Part shown: positions 4,810 to 10,285 of the stretch, one piece after another
Layout: the number at the start of each line of letters is the position of its first letter
Position numbering within the stretch: position 1 is the first letter of the stretch
DNA from: an uncultured Oscillibacter sp.
GTDB lineage: Bacteria; Bacillota; Clostridia; Oscillospirales; Oscillospiraceae
Length of the DNA: 10,285 bases
Assembly: GCA_946530565.1 (NCBI GenBank)
Contig: CAMNAE010000036.1
Span: 1 to 10,285 of the forward strand
Reading direction: 5' to 3'
The notes under the pieces: generated by a model
What the model was told of the DNA's origin: nothing
The model's input: the letters and a program-made list of their open reading frames with translations, nothing else
Databases searched by the model: none
Translations under genes and position numbers: made by a program

Positions 4810-6567
4810 TTGGGCGTAGCAAATATCATCTCGCTCCTGAGCGGCATCGCGCTGTTTTTATTCGGCATGTCCCTGATGGGGGACGGCCTCAAGCGCGTGG
4901 CCGGCAATAAGCTGGAGCGGCTCTTGTATCAGTTCACAAGTTCGCGCCTCAAGGGCATTCTGCTCGGTACGGGCGTGACCGCGGTGATCCAGTCCTCATC
5001 CGCGACAAGCGTCATGGTCGTCGGCTTTGTCAACGCTGGCATGATGAAGCTCGAGCAGGCGGTCGGCGTCGTTCTCGGCGCGATCCTCGGTACATCCATC
5101 ACCGGGTGGATCATCGCGCTCAACAACCTCGGCGGCGGCAGCGGCTGGGTATCGCTGCTCTCGACCTCGACGCTGACCGGCATCATCTCGGTCGCGGGCA
5201 TACTGATCCGCATGCTCGCCAAGCGAGCGACCCACAAGCATGTGGGCGATATCCTCCTTGGCTTTGCGGTGCTTATGTTCGGCATGAGCACGATGAGCGG
5301 CGCCGTTTCTCCGCTCAAGGAAAACGCGTTCTTCATCAATCTTCTGACGCAGGTCGAAAATCCGCTGCTCGGCATCCTCGTCGGCGCGCTCTTTACGATG
5401 GTCATTCAGAGCGCGAGCGCGGCGGTCGGCATTCTGCAGGCGCTCGCCGTGACCGGCGCGATCACCTTTGCGACGGCCTTCCCGCTCATTATGGGCATCG
5501 GCATCGGCGCCTCGCTCCCGGTGCTCATGTCGGCGGCGGGCTCGAGCGCCAACGGCAAACGCACGGCGGTCGTGTATCTTTTGATCGACGTGATCGGTGC
5601 GATCGTGATCTCGATCCTCTTCTACAGCGTGAACCTCTTTGCACACTTCGGCTTTATGACACAGGTCATGACGAGCGTTTCGATCGCTGCGCTCAATACG
5701 ATCTACCGCCTCGTGATGGTGATCCTGCTCGCCCCCGCGACCGGGATGCTCGCCAACATGGTCTGCCGCATCGTAAAGGACGACCCGCAGGAGGATGCTG
5801 CCTCCGCTGCACCTCAGTTCGAGGAGCGCTTTCTCCCCTACCCCTCGCTTGCGATCGACCAGTGCCGCAAGTACATCAATGAGATGGCGGATCTGACGAA
5901 GGACAGCGTCCAGCGCGCGATCGGCGTGGTGAACCATTTTGACGAAGGCGAGTTCCGTCAGGTGATCCGGCTTGAGGAGACGATCGACGCCTACGAGGAC
6001 GCGATCGCAAGCTATCTCATCAAGATCACAAAGCACGAGCTCAACACCGCGCAGAATAAAGACGTCACGCGCTTTCTGCACACGATCACCGACTTTGAGC
6101 GCATCAGCGACCACGCGCGCAACGTCGCCGAGATCGCCCAGCAGATGGGTGAGGACGGGACGCACTTCTCGGCGCCGGCCCTTGCCGAGCTCGATGTGCT
6201 CCACGCCGCGATCACGAAGATCCTCGCCATGACGACCGACGCCTATGAGCGCGGCGACCTCGCCCTCGCGGCGCAGGTGGATCCGCTCGAGGAGGTCGTC
6301 GACAACCTCTGCGACGGCATGAAGACCCGCCACGTTGAGCGCGTGAAGACCGGAGAGTGCTCGTTCTCGCAGGGCCTCACGTTCAACGACCTGCTGACGA
6401 ACTATGAGCGCATGGGTGATCACTGCTCGAACATCGCGATCGCGATGATCGAGGTCGACATGAATACCTTCCAGACGCATGAATACAACGTCGAGGAACT
6501 CAAGCAGTCGAACTTCGCCCGCTACTATCAGGAGTACTCCGCCCGCTTCCGCCTGCCGGAGGAATGA
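4810..6567 (+). CDS. Na+/phosphate cotransporter family protein with PhoU-like C-terminal domain
   Basis: The 585-residue protein has a NptA/YjbB-type membrane part (about 1-320) and a cytoplasmic PhoU-like helical part (about 345-560). The membrane part holds the inverted repeat of the NaPi-II fold: VIQSSSATSVMV (59-70) in the first half and VIQSASAAVGIL (198-209) in the second, both at the expected substrate-binding hairpins. The PhoU-like part has two metal-binding style motifs, FERISDHARNVAE (429-441) and YERMGDHCSNIA (532-543). Likely role: Na+-driven phosphate movement with regulation through the PhoU-like domain; direction and specificity are inference. The start is TTG 4810, supported by AGGAGG (4796-4801) 8 bases upstream and no better codon nearby. 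A TTG start may keep translation low. The next gene begins 24 bases after its stop with no terminator, so the three genes 4810-8522 probably form an operon. Confidence 0.93.
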   Translation: MGVANIISLLSGIALFLFGMSLMGDGLKRVAGNKLERLLYQFTSSRLKGILLGTGVTAVIQSSSATSVMVVGFVNAGMMKLEQAVGVVLGAILGTSITGWIIALNNLGGGSGWVSLLSTSTLTGIISVAGILIRMLAKRATHKHVGDILLGFAVLMFGMSTMSGAVSPLKENAFFINLLTQVENPLLGILVGALFTMVIQSASAAVGILQALAVTGAITFATAFPLIMGIGIGASLPVLMSAAGSSANGKRTAVVYLLIDVIGAIVISILFYSVNLFAHFGFMTQVMTSVSIAALNTIYRLVMVILLAPATGMLANMVCRIVKDDPQEDAASAAPQFEERFLPYPSLAIDQCRKYINEMADLTKDSVQRAIGVVNHFDEGEFRQVIRLEETIDAYEDAIASYLIKITKHELNTAQNKDVTRFLHTITDFERISDHARNVAEIAQQMGEDGTHFSAPALAELDVLHAAITKILAMTTDAYERGDLALAAQVDPLEEVVDNLCDGMKTRHVERVKTGECSFSQGLTFNDLLTNYERMGDHCSNIAIAMIEVDMNTFQTHEYNVEELKQSNFARYYQEYSARFRLPEE

Positions 6568-6591
6568 ATCACCCTTGGGAGGGAAGAGAGC

Positions 6592-7536
6592 ATGGCCGGG
6601 ATATTGATCCACGCGCACGATGAGGACATCCATCTCACGAGCGCGGCAGCGGATCGCTTGTTAAAGAGCGGCAGCGGCGACGCGGCGCTTTTGTATCTCG
6701 CGATACTGCGCACAGGCGGCGACAGATCCCCGCTGCAGCTCGGCGACCGCCTCAAATGGGAGCGCCCGCGCACGGCCGCCGCGGCCGAAGCGCTCGTCTC
6801 GCTCGGGCTCATCCGCCGCGAGACGCCCGAGACGGCCCCCGAAGACGCACGCCCGGACTACTCCACACAGGATATTACCGAGCGCCTGAATTCCGGCGAC
6901 GACTTCCGCGCGCTGGTCGACCAGGTGCAACAGGAGCTCGGGCGGCCGCTCTCGACCGCGGACATCTCGATGCTTTTGGAGCTTTGCGACTATCTGGGCC
7001 TTCCGTATGACGTCGTGTATCTTCTTGTGTGCCACTGCCTGCAAAGGGCCAAAGCGCGCGGCTGGCGCTGGCCGGGCATGCGAACCATTTTAAAAGAGGG
7101 CTACATCTGGGCGCGCAAGGGCATCCGCTCACAGACGGCCGCGGCCGAGTATTTAAAGCACTACGCGCAGCAGCAGGAGCTCATTCCGCGCTATATGGCG
7201 GTGCTGCAGCTCGGCGAGCGCGCGCCGGTCGCACTTGAAGAGAAGTATTTGAAGGCCTGGCAGGAGATGGGCTTTCCGCCCGAAAGCGTGGCTATTGCAT
7301 ATGATCACACTGTTTTTAACTGTCATGAGTTAAGGTGGAGCTATCTTAATAAGATTTTAAAGCGTTGGCACGAGGCAGGGTTACACGCGCCGCATGAGAT
7401 TGAACAAGCAGAAATTGAATGGCGAAAGAGCAATAAATATGCTGGCAGCACAGTGAAACCTGCACAAAAGAAGGAAGACGATCTCGACATGCTGCACTAT
7501 CTTTCGCAGCTGCACCAGAAGGGAGACGGCGCATGA
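6592..7536 (+). CDS. DnaD-domain replication initiation/primosome protein
   Basis: The 314-residue protein resembles the DnaD/DnaB primosome proteins of Bacillota, which bind DNA and help bring the replicative helicase to the origin or to restart sites. The N-terminal 90 residues (LTSAAADRLLKSGSGDAALLYLAIL, read in part) look like the winged-helix oligomerisation region. The first DnaD-type domain lies at about 95-175 (LLELCDYLGLPYDVVYLL) and a second at about 220-285. The second includes YLNKILKRW, the YxxxIxxxW motif known to bind single-stranded DNA. GGGAGGG (6577-6583) sits 8 bases before ATG 6592. Its stop overlaps the start of the helicase loader gene by 4 bases (ATGA), so the two are translationally coupled, and the pairing supports a helicase-loading role. 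Bases 7291-7440 fall to about 40% GC, unlike the flanks, although the frame and the motif stay intact. Confidence 0.86.
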   Translation: MAGILIHAHDEDIHLTSAAADRLLKSGSGDAALLYLAILRTGGDRSPLQLGDRLKWERPRTAAAAEALVSLGLIRRETPETAPEDARPDYSTQDITERLNSGDDFRALVDQVQQELGRPLSTADISMLLELCDYLGLPYDVVYLLVCHCLQRAKARGWRWPGMRTILKEGYIWARKGIRSQTAAAEYLKHYAQQQELIPRYMAVLQLGERAPVALEEKYLKAWQEMGFPPESVAIAYDHTVFNCHELRWSYLNKILKRWHEAGLHAPHEIEQAEIEWRKSNKYAGSTVKPAQKKEDDLDMLHYLSQLHQKGDGA

Positions 7537-8522
7537 GCTATGACGAGAAGATCCTCTCCCGGGCGACCGAGCTGTACGAGGCCGACCGCCGGGAGCGGCA
7601 GCAGCGCTTCGCAGAGCGGCAGGAGAGCATCTACCGCCGCGCCCCGCGCCTTCGGGAGATCCAGCAGCGCCTCGGCGGCACGATGAGCCGCATTATGGCT
7701 GAGGCGCTCAGAAAGGGCGCGGACCCGCAGGAGGCGATCAAGCGCCTGCGCGACGAGAACCTCGCGCTGCAGAGTGAAAAGCGCATGCTCTTAACGCGCA
7801 TGGGCATGGCGCACGACGCGCTCGAGGAAAAGCCCTTATGTGCCCTTTGCGGCGACAGCGGCTATACGCCCGACGGCCGGCTGTGCCAGTGTCTCCGCGC
7901 CTACTGCGCGCGCGAGCAGCAGCGGGAACTGAGCCGCATGCTCGACCTTGGAAGCCAGAGCTTCGACAGCTTCTCGCTCGACTACTACTCCGACGACCCC
8001 GACCCGGTCATGCGGATCTCCCCGCGTCAGAACATGGAGCGCATCTTCGACTACTGCAGCGGCTACGCGCGGTCGTTCGGGAAAAAGCCGAGGAATCTCC
8101 TCCTCTACGGCGAGCCGGGCCTCGGCAAGACGTTTTTATCCGCGGCGATCGCCCGCGAGGTCAGCGAGCGCGGCTTCTCGGTCGTCTACGACACGGCGAG
8201 CGGCATCTTCTCGCGCTTTGAAGAGCAGAAATTCGGCGATGGAGACGAGACGGAGGTCACGCGGATCTTGAAATGCGACCTTCTGATCCTCGACGATCTG
8301 GGCACCGAGCTCACAACGGCCTTCGTCACGAGCGCGCTCTACCGGCTCGTTTCGGAGCGGCTCATGGCAAAGCGCTCGACGATCATCAACACGAACCTGA
8401 AGCCCCGCGAGATCGCGGGCCGCTACTCCGCCCAGATCGCCTCCAGGCTTGAGGGCGAGTACGAGATCCTGCCCGTCTTCGGCTCCGACATCCGGCTTTT
8501 GAAGAAGATGGAGAACCGGTAA
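7533..8522 (+). CDS. DnaI/DnaC-like AAA+ helicase loader
   Basis: The 329-residue protein fits the helicase loader role of DnaI (Bacillus) or DnaC (Escherichia coli): it places the hexameric helicase on DNA. The N-terminal 100 residues are charged and helical with heptad-like stretches. A probable zinc site follows, with Cys103, Cys106, Cys118 and Cys120 (CALCGDSG...CQC), as in DnaI. The AAA+ domain runs from about 165: Walker A GEPGLGKT (193-200), Walker B LLILDD (250-255), sensor I in IINTNL (Asn286 or Asn288 region) and a basic RYSAQIASRL segment (297-306) where the arginine finger is expected. IstB-type transposase helpers share this ATPase, but no transposase is near and the Cys cluster plus the DnaD-like partner favour a loader. 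AAGGGAG (7519-7525) lies 7 bases before the ATG, inside the upstream gene. No clear terminator follows. Confidence 0.9.
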   Translation: MSYDEKILSRATELYEADRRERQQRFAERQESIYRRAPRLREIQQRLGGTMSRIMAEALRKGADPQEAIKRLRDENLALQSEKRMLLTRMGMAHDALEEKPLCALCGDSGYTPDGRLCQCLRAYCAREQQRELSRMLDLGSQSFDSFSLDYYSDDPDPVMRISPRQNMERIFDYCSGYARSFGKKPRNLLLYGEPGLGKTFLSAAIAREVSERGFSVVYDTASGIFSRFEEQKFGDGDETEVTRILKCDLLILDDLGTELTTAFVTSALYRLVSERLMAKRSTIINTNLKPREIAGRYSAQIASRLEGEYEILPVFGSDIRLLKKMENR

Positions 8523-8568
8523 CGGGGGAACCGGCGCGGGACTATCACGAGACGCTGTGAAAAAATCC

Positions 8569-8597
8569 TTGACAATAACGCTTCGTTCGCATATAAT
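8569..8597 (+). promoter_or_regulatory. consensus vegetative promoter of rpsU
   Basis: TTGACA (8569-8574) and TATAAT (8592-8597) are perfect matches to the primary sigma consensus with the ideal 17-base spacer. It is the strongest promoter in the window. It predicts a leader of roughly 75 bases before the rpsU start at 8681. Confidence 0.95.
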
Positions 8598-8610
8598 GCT
8601 CTGTATGAAC

Positions 8611-8659
8611 GCCATAGAATCATTATGGCCCTTAAAGTATCCTGGATCAAGCCGGATAC
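8611..8659 (+). other. two hairpins in the rpsU 5' leader
   Basis: Hairpin 1 pairs GCCATA (8611-8616) with TATGGC (8624-8629) around a 7-base loop. Hairpin 2 pairs GTATCC (8637-8642) with GGATAC (8654-8659), extended by GG/CC after a bulged T. Hairpin 2 ends 3 bases before the ribosome site GGAGGGAGGG (8663-8672). Such leaders often allow a ribosomal protein to control its own translation; that role is inference here. Confidence 0.5.
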
Positions 8660-8680
8660 CTCGGAGGGAGGGAAATATAG

Positions 8681-8863
8681 ATGTCTGAGATCCACGTGAA
8701 GGATGGCGAGTCCATCGACAGCGCGCTCAAGCGTTTTAAGCGCAGCTGCGCAAAAGCAGGCGTGATCGCTGAGGTGCGCAAGAGAGAGCACTATGAGAGC
8801 CCCAGTGTGAAGCGCCGCAAGAAGAGCGAGGCCGCTCGCAAGAACAAGAAGCGCTTCTATTGA
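8681..8863 (+). CDS. rpsU: 30S ribosomal protein S21
   Basis: The 60-residue, strongly basic protein matches bS21 in length and layout. It starts [20 protein letters not shown], continues with [18 protein letters not shown] and ends in a Lys/Arg-rich tail (KNKKRFY). bS21 sits on the platform of the small subunit near the 3' end of 16S rRNA and helps initiation. The ribosome site GGAGGGAGGG (8663-8672) is very strong with 8 bases of spacing. A consensus promoter and a strong terminator make it a separate, highly expressed transcription unit. In many Clostridia rpsU lies beside yqeY/GatB-like genes; here it stands between the helicase loader gene and yqeG. Confidence 0.97.
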   Translation: MSEIHVKDGESIDSALKRFKRSCAKAGVIAEVRKREHYESPSVKRRKKSEAARKNKKRFY

Positions 8864-8887
8864 TCCGAGCGATCAAAGATCAAAGCC

Positions 8888-8918
8888 ATGCCGCGCCGCA
8901 TTCGGCGCGGCATTTTTT
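8888..8918 (+). terminator. intrinsic terminator of rpsU
   Basis: Arms ATGCCGCGCCG (8888-8898) and CGGCGCGGCAT (8903-8913) are perfectly complementary with a 4-base loop (CATT), followed by six T (8913-8918). Confidence 0.96.
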
Positions 8919-8936
8919 GTAAAAGCGTCAGGTTTT

Positions 8937-8976
8937 CCTGCATTTATGAAGACTCCGGCAGACTGCGGAGTGCAGG
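8937..8976. other. bulged stem-loop in the rpsU-yqeG gap
   Basis: CCTGC (8937-8941) pairs with GCAGG (8972-8976) and ACTCCG (8952-8957) with CGGAGT (8966-8971), leaving a 10-base bulge on the left and an 8-base loop. No T-run follows, so it is not a usual terminator. I see no recognisable element in the remaining bases 8977-9031 and no clear promoter for yqeG. Confidence 0.35.
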
Positions 8977-9031
8977 CGACTAAGGATCTAACGTTTACCG
9001 CACGATGATCCGGCGCGGGAGATCGTTCGTC

Positions 9032-9067
9032 TTTCGACAGATCCTTCGCTGCGCTCAGGATGACAGG
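9032..9067. repeat. REP-like intergenic palindrome
   Basis: The segment contains ATCCT (9041-9045), TCGCTGCGCTC, then AGGAT (9057-9061) and GACAGG. It is of the kind 'TTCGCTGCGCTCAGGATGACA', which I recognise as a short palindromic element found scattered between genes in many bacterial genomes, including Bacillota. Only one copy is in this window, so repetitiveness is not shown here. It lies between the rpsU terminator and yqeG, a typical place for such elements. Confidence 0.55.
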
Positions 9068-9094
9068 AACTGACCTGGAAGGGAGGGGGAACGC

Positions 9095-9598
9095 ATGCGT
9101 TTATCGCTGCGGCCGGACGCTGTGTTTCCGGCCTATGAGAGTCTTTCGGCCGAAGATTTGCGCGCGCGCGGCGTTCGCCTGTTACTGACCGACCTCGACT
9201 TTACGCTTGCGCCCAAGTCTCAGAAAGAGCCCGACGAGGGGCTGCGCAATTGGATCGACTCGCTTTTGAAGGGCGGCATTCAGGTGATGATCATCTCGAA
9301 CAACCGCTCAAGTGAACGTGTCGAGCGTTTTTGCAGCACGCTCGGCATCTCGTATGAGGGCCGGGCGGGGAAGCCCTCGCCGAAAGGGCTTGAACACGCA
9401 ATGGCCCGCGCCGGCGCTTCGAAAGGCGAGACCGCGATGCTCGGCGACAAATTGCTCACCGACATGCTTGCGGCGAACCTCACAGGTGTGCGGGCGCTCA
9501 TGGTGGAGCCGCGCGGCGGGGCGAGAGGTCCGTGGCAGAAGGTCCTGCATACGCTTCAGCGGCCCTTTAAGGCGCTTTCGAGAAGAAATTGGGGGTAA
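9095..9598 (+). CDS. YqeG family HAD IIIA-type phosphatase
   Basis: The 167-residue protein has the HAD motifs in order: motif I DLDFT (33-37, Asp33 as nucleophile and Asp35), motif II IISNNRS (66-72), motif III Lys93 in GKPSP, and motif IV GDKLLTD (117-123). The N-terminal RPDAVFPAYESLSAEDLRARG, read to the Leu-rich LLLTDLD strand, is typical of YqeG proteins, which are near-universal in Bacillota; a substrate has not been firmly settled. Motif I has Phe36 where the family usually has Asn (DLDNT). A basic tail (PFKALSRRNWG) ends the protein. GGAGG (9082-9086) is 8 bases before ATG 9095. No terminator separates it from efp, but efp has its own promoter. Confidence 0.88.
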   Translation: MRLSLRPDAVFPAYESLSAEDLRARGVRLLLTDLDFTLAPKSQKEPDEGLRNWIDSLLKGGIQVMIISNNRSSERVERFCSTLGISYEGRAGKPSPKGLEHAMARAGASKGETAMLGDKLLTDMLAANLTGVRALMVEPRGGARGPWQKVLHTLQRPFKALSRRNWG

Positions 9599-9613
9599 AT
9601 CACGTAAAAGCTC

Positions 9614-9642
9614 TTGCAATGAGCGCCCTGATGGGATAAAAT
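9614..9642 (+). promoter_or_regulatory. efp promoter
   Basis: TTGCAA (9614-9619), exactly 17 bases, then TAAAAT (9637-9642), giving four and five matches to consensus. The start of transcription is expected near 9649, about 70 bases before the efp ATG. Confidence 0.78.
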
Positions 9643-9662
9643 ACCCCTGTGGTAAACTTTGT

Positions 9663-9711
9663 GAGGAAATCTGCCTTAAGGTCGTTTCCTCGATTCATCA
9701 TGTTAGGAGGA
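9663..9711 (+). promoter_or_regulatory. efp leader with two mutually exclusive folds
   Basis: GAGGAAA (9663-9669) pairs perfectly with TTTCCTC (9685-9691) around a 15-base loop that holds CCTTAAGG (9674-9681). The same TTTCCTC can instead use its TCCTC (9687-9691) to pair with GAGGA (9707-9711), which is part of the ribosome site AGGAGG (9705-9710). The first fold leaves the site open and the second covers it. Control of translation by this switch is inference. Confidence 0.4.
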
Positions 9712-9718
9712 TCCGATT

Positions 9719-10285
9719 ATGCCCACTATCACTGCAGGCGATTTCCGCAATGGCGTCACCTTCGAAATGGACGGCAAAGTCATGACCGTGGTGGAGTTCC
9801 AGCACGTCAAGCCCGGCAAGGGCGCTGCCTTTGTGCGCACCAAGATGAAGAACGTCGTCACCGGCGCCGTTACCGAAACTTCCTTCAACCCCACCGCCAA
9901 GTTCGAGCAGGCCACCATTGAGCGCCGCGACGCGGAGTACAGCTACAACGACGGCGACCTCTACTACTTCATGGACCCCGAGAGCTTCGACATGACGCCG
10001 CTCAACCGCGACGTTCTGGGCGAGGGCTTCCGCTTCGTGAAGGAGAACACCATGTGCAAGCTCCTGAGCTATAAAGAGAGCGTCTTTGCCGTGGAAGTTC
10101 CCAACTTTATGGATCTCGAGGTCACCGAGACCGAGCCCGGCGTCCGCGGCGACACCGCCACCAACGTCACTAAGCCCGCAACGCTTGAGACCGGCGCCGT
10201 CATCAAGGTGCCCCTGTTCATCAACACCGGAGACAAGATCCAGGTCGACACCCGCACGGGCGAGTACCTGGGCCGCACGAAGTAA
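9719..10285 (+). CDS. efp: translation elongation factor P
   Basis: EF-P enters stalled ribosomes and speeds peptide bonds at runs of proline. The 188-residue protein has the usual length and three-domain layout: the N-terminal KOW-like domain (1-65) with the tip loop KPGKG (31-35), in which Lys34 is the position modified in other bacteria, then an OB domain from about 66 ([16 protein letters not shown]) and the C-terminal OB domain ending [16 protein letters not shown], the EF-P signature region. The modification of Lys34 depends on lineage: beta-lysylation in Escherichia coli, 5-aminopentanolylation in Bacillus. No epmA/epmB genes are in the window. AGGAGG (9705-9710) lies 8 bases before ATG 9719. 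The stop codon ends the window, so what follows is not seen. Confidence 0.98.
   Translation: MPTITAGDFRNGVTFEMDGKVMTVVEFQHVKPGKGAAFVRTKMKNVVTGAVTETSFNPTAKFEQATIERRDAEYSYNDGDLYYFMDPESFDMTPLNRDVLGEGFRFVKENTMCKLLSYKESVFAVEVPNFMDLEVTETEPGVRGDTATNVTKPATLETGAVIKVPLFINTGDKIQVDTRTGEYLGRTK

Noticed and set aside
4996..6633. A 545-residue open frame on the minus strand, opposite the phosphate transporter gene
   Set aside because: It is rich in charged residues with no domain, has no ribosome site I can support, and lies wholly over a well-supported gene.
7291..7440. Frameshift or pseudogene in the dnaD-like gene at the AT-rich patch
   Set aside because: The frame runs through to a stop that overlaps the next start in the expected way, and the YxxxIxxxW motif is intact.
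7533..8522. IstB transposition helper instead of a helicase loader
   Set aside because: There is no transposase gene or terminal repeat nearby, and the Cys cluster and coupling to a DnaD-like gene fit DnaI.
1..10285. CRISPR array, tRNA or rRNA genes, insertion sequences, prophage genes
   Set aside because: Reading both strands I found no regularly spaced repeats, no tRNA-like cloverleaf with CCA or T-loop signature, no rRNA segments and no transposase or phage protein.

Overview
The window looks like a chromosomal segment of a GC-rich member of the Bacillota, most likely class Clostridia and perhaps the Oscillospirales. This is inferred from gene content: a glycine riboswitch ahead of a sodium:alanine/glycine symporter, a DivIC/FtsB-type division protein beside a YabR-like S1 protein, a DnaD-type primosome protein next to a DnaI/DnaC-type helicase loader, bacterial S21, a YqeG-type HAD phosphatase and EF-P. 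Coding regions sit near 60% GC with strongly GC-rich third codon positions. Promoters and intergenic stretches are much richer in A and T. No phage, insertion sequence, CRISPR array, tRNA or rRNA was seen.

Layout. Positions 1-113 appear to hold the last codons of a gene entering from the left. Its stop lies inside a single glycine aptamer (about 65-200), which is followed by an intrinsic terminator (236-268) and the symporter gene (301-1692). The gap 1693-1937 is unusual: five copies of a DnaA-box-like 9-mer form nested inverted repeats and are followed by a 60-base tract of 17% GC. Next come divIC (1938-2234) and an S1-domain gene (2348-2842). A strong bidirectional terminator separates these from a minus-strand ABC exporter half-transporter (2915-4615). 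A divergent promoter region (4616-4809) then drives that gene leftwards and an apparent three-gene operon rightwards: a Na+/phosphate cotransporter with a PhoU-like tail (4810-6567), a DnaD-family gene (6592-7536) and a DnaI/DnaC-like loader (7533-8522). rpsU (8681-8863) has its own consensus promoter and terminator. A gap with a REP-like palindrome follows, then yqeG (9095-9598), and finally efp (9719-10285) with its own promoter and a leader that can fold in two exclusive ways.

The genes are mostly housekeeping: amino-acid and phosphate uptake, cell division, replication initiation (DnaD plus helicase loader) and translation (S21, EF-P, S1 protein). I see no defence island or obviously new multi-gene system. 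The parts most worth a second look are non-coding: the DnaA-box-like cluster upstream of divIC, the overlap of a gene end with the riboswitch, the efp and rpsU leaders, and an AT-rich patch inside the dnaD-like gene.
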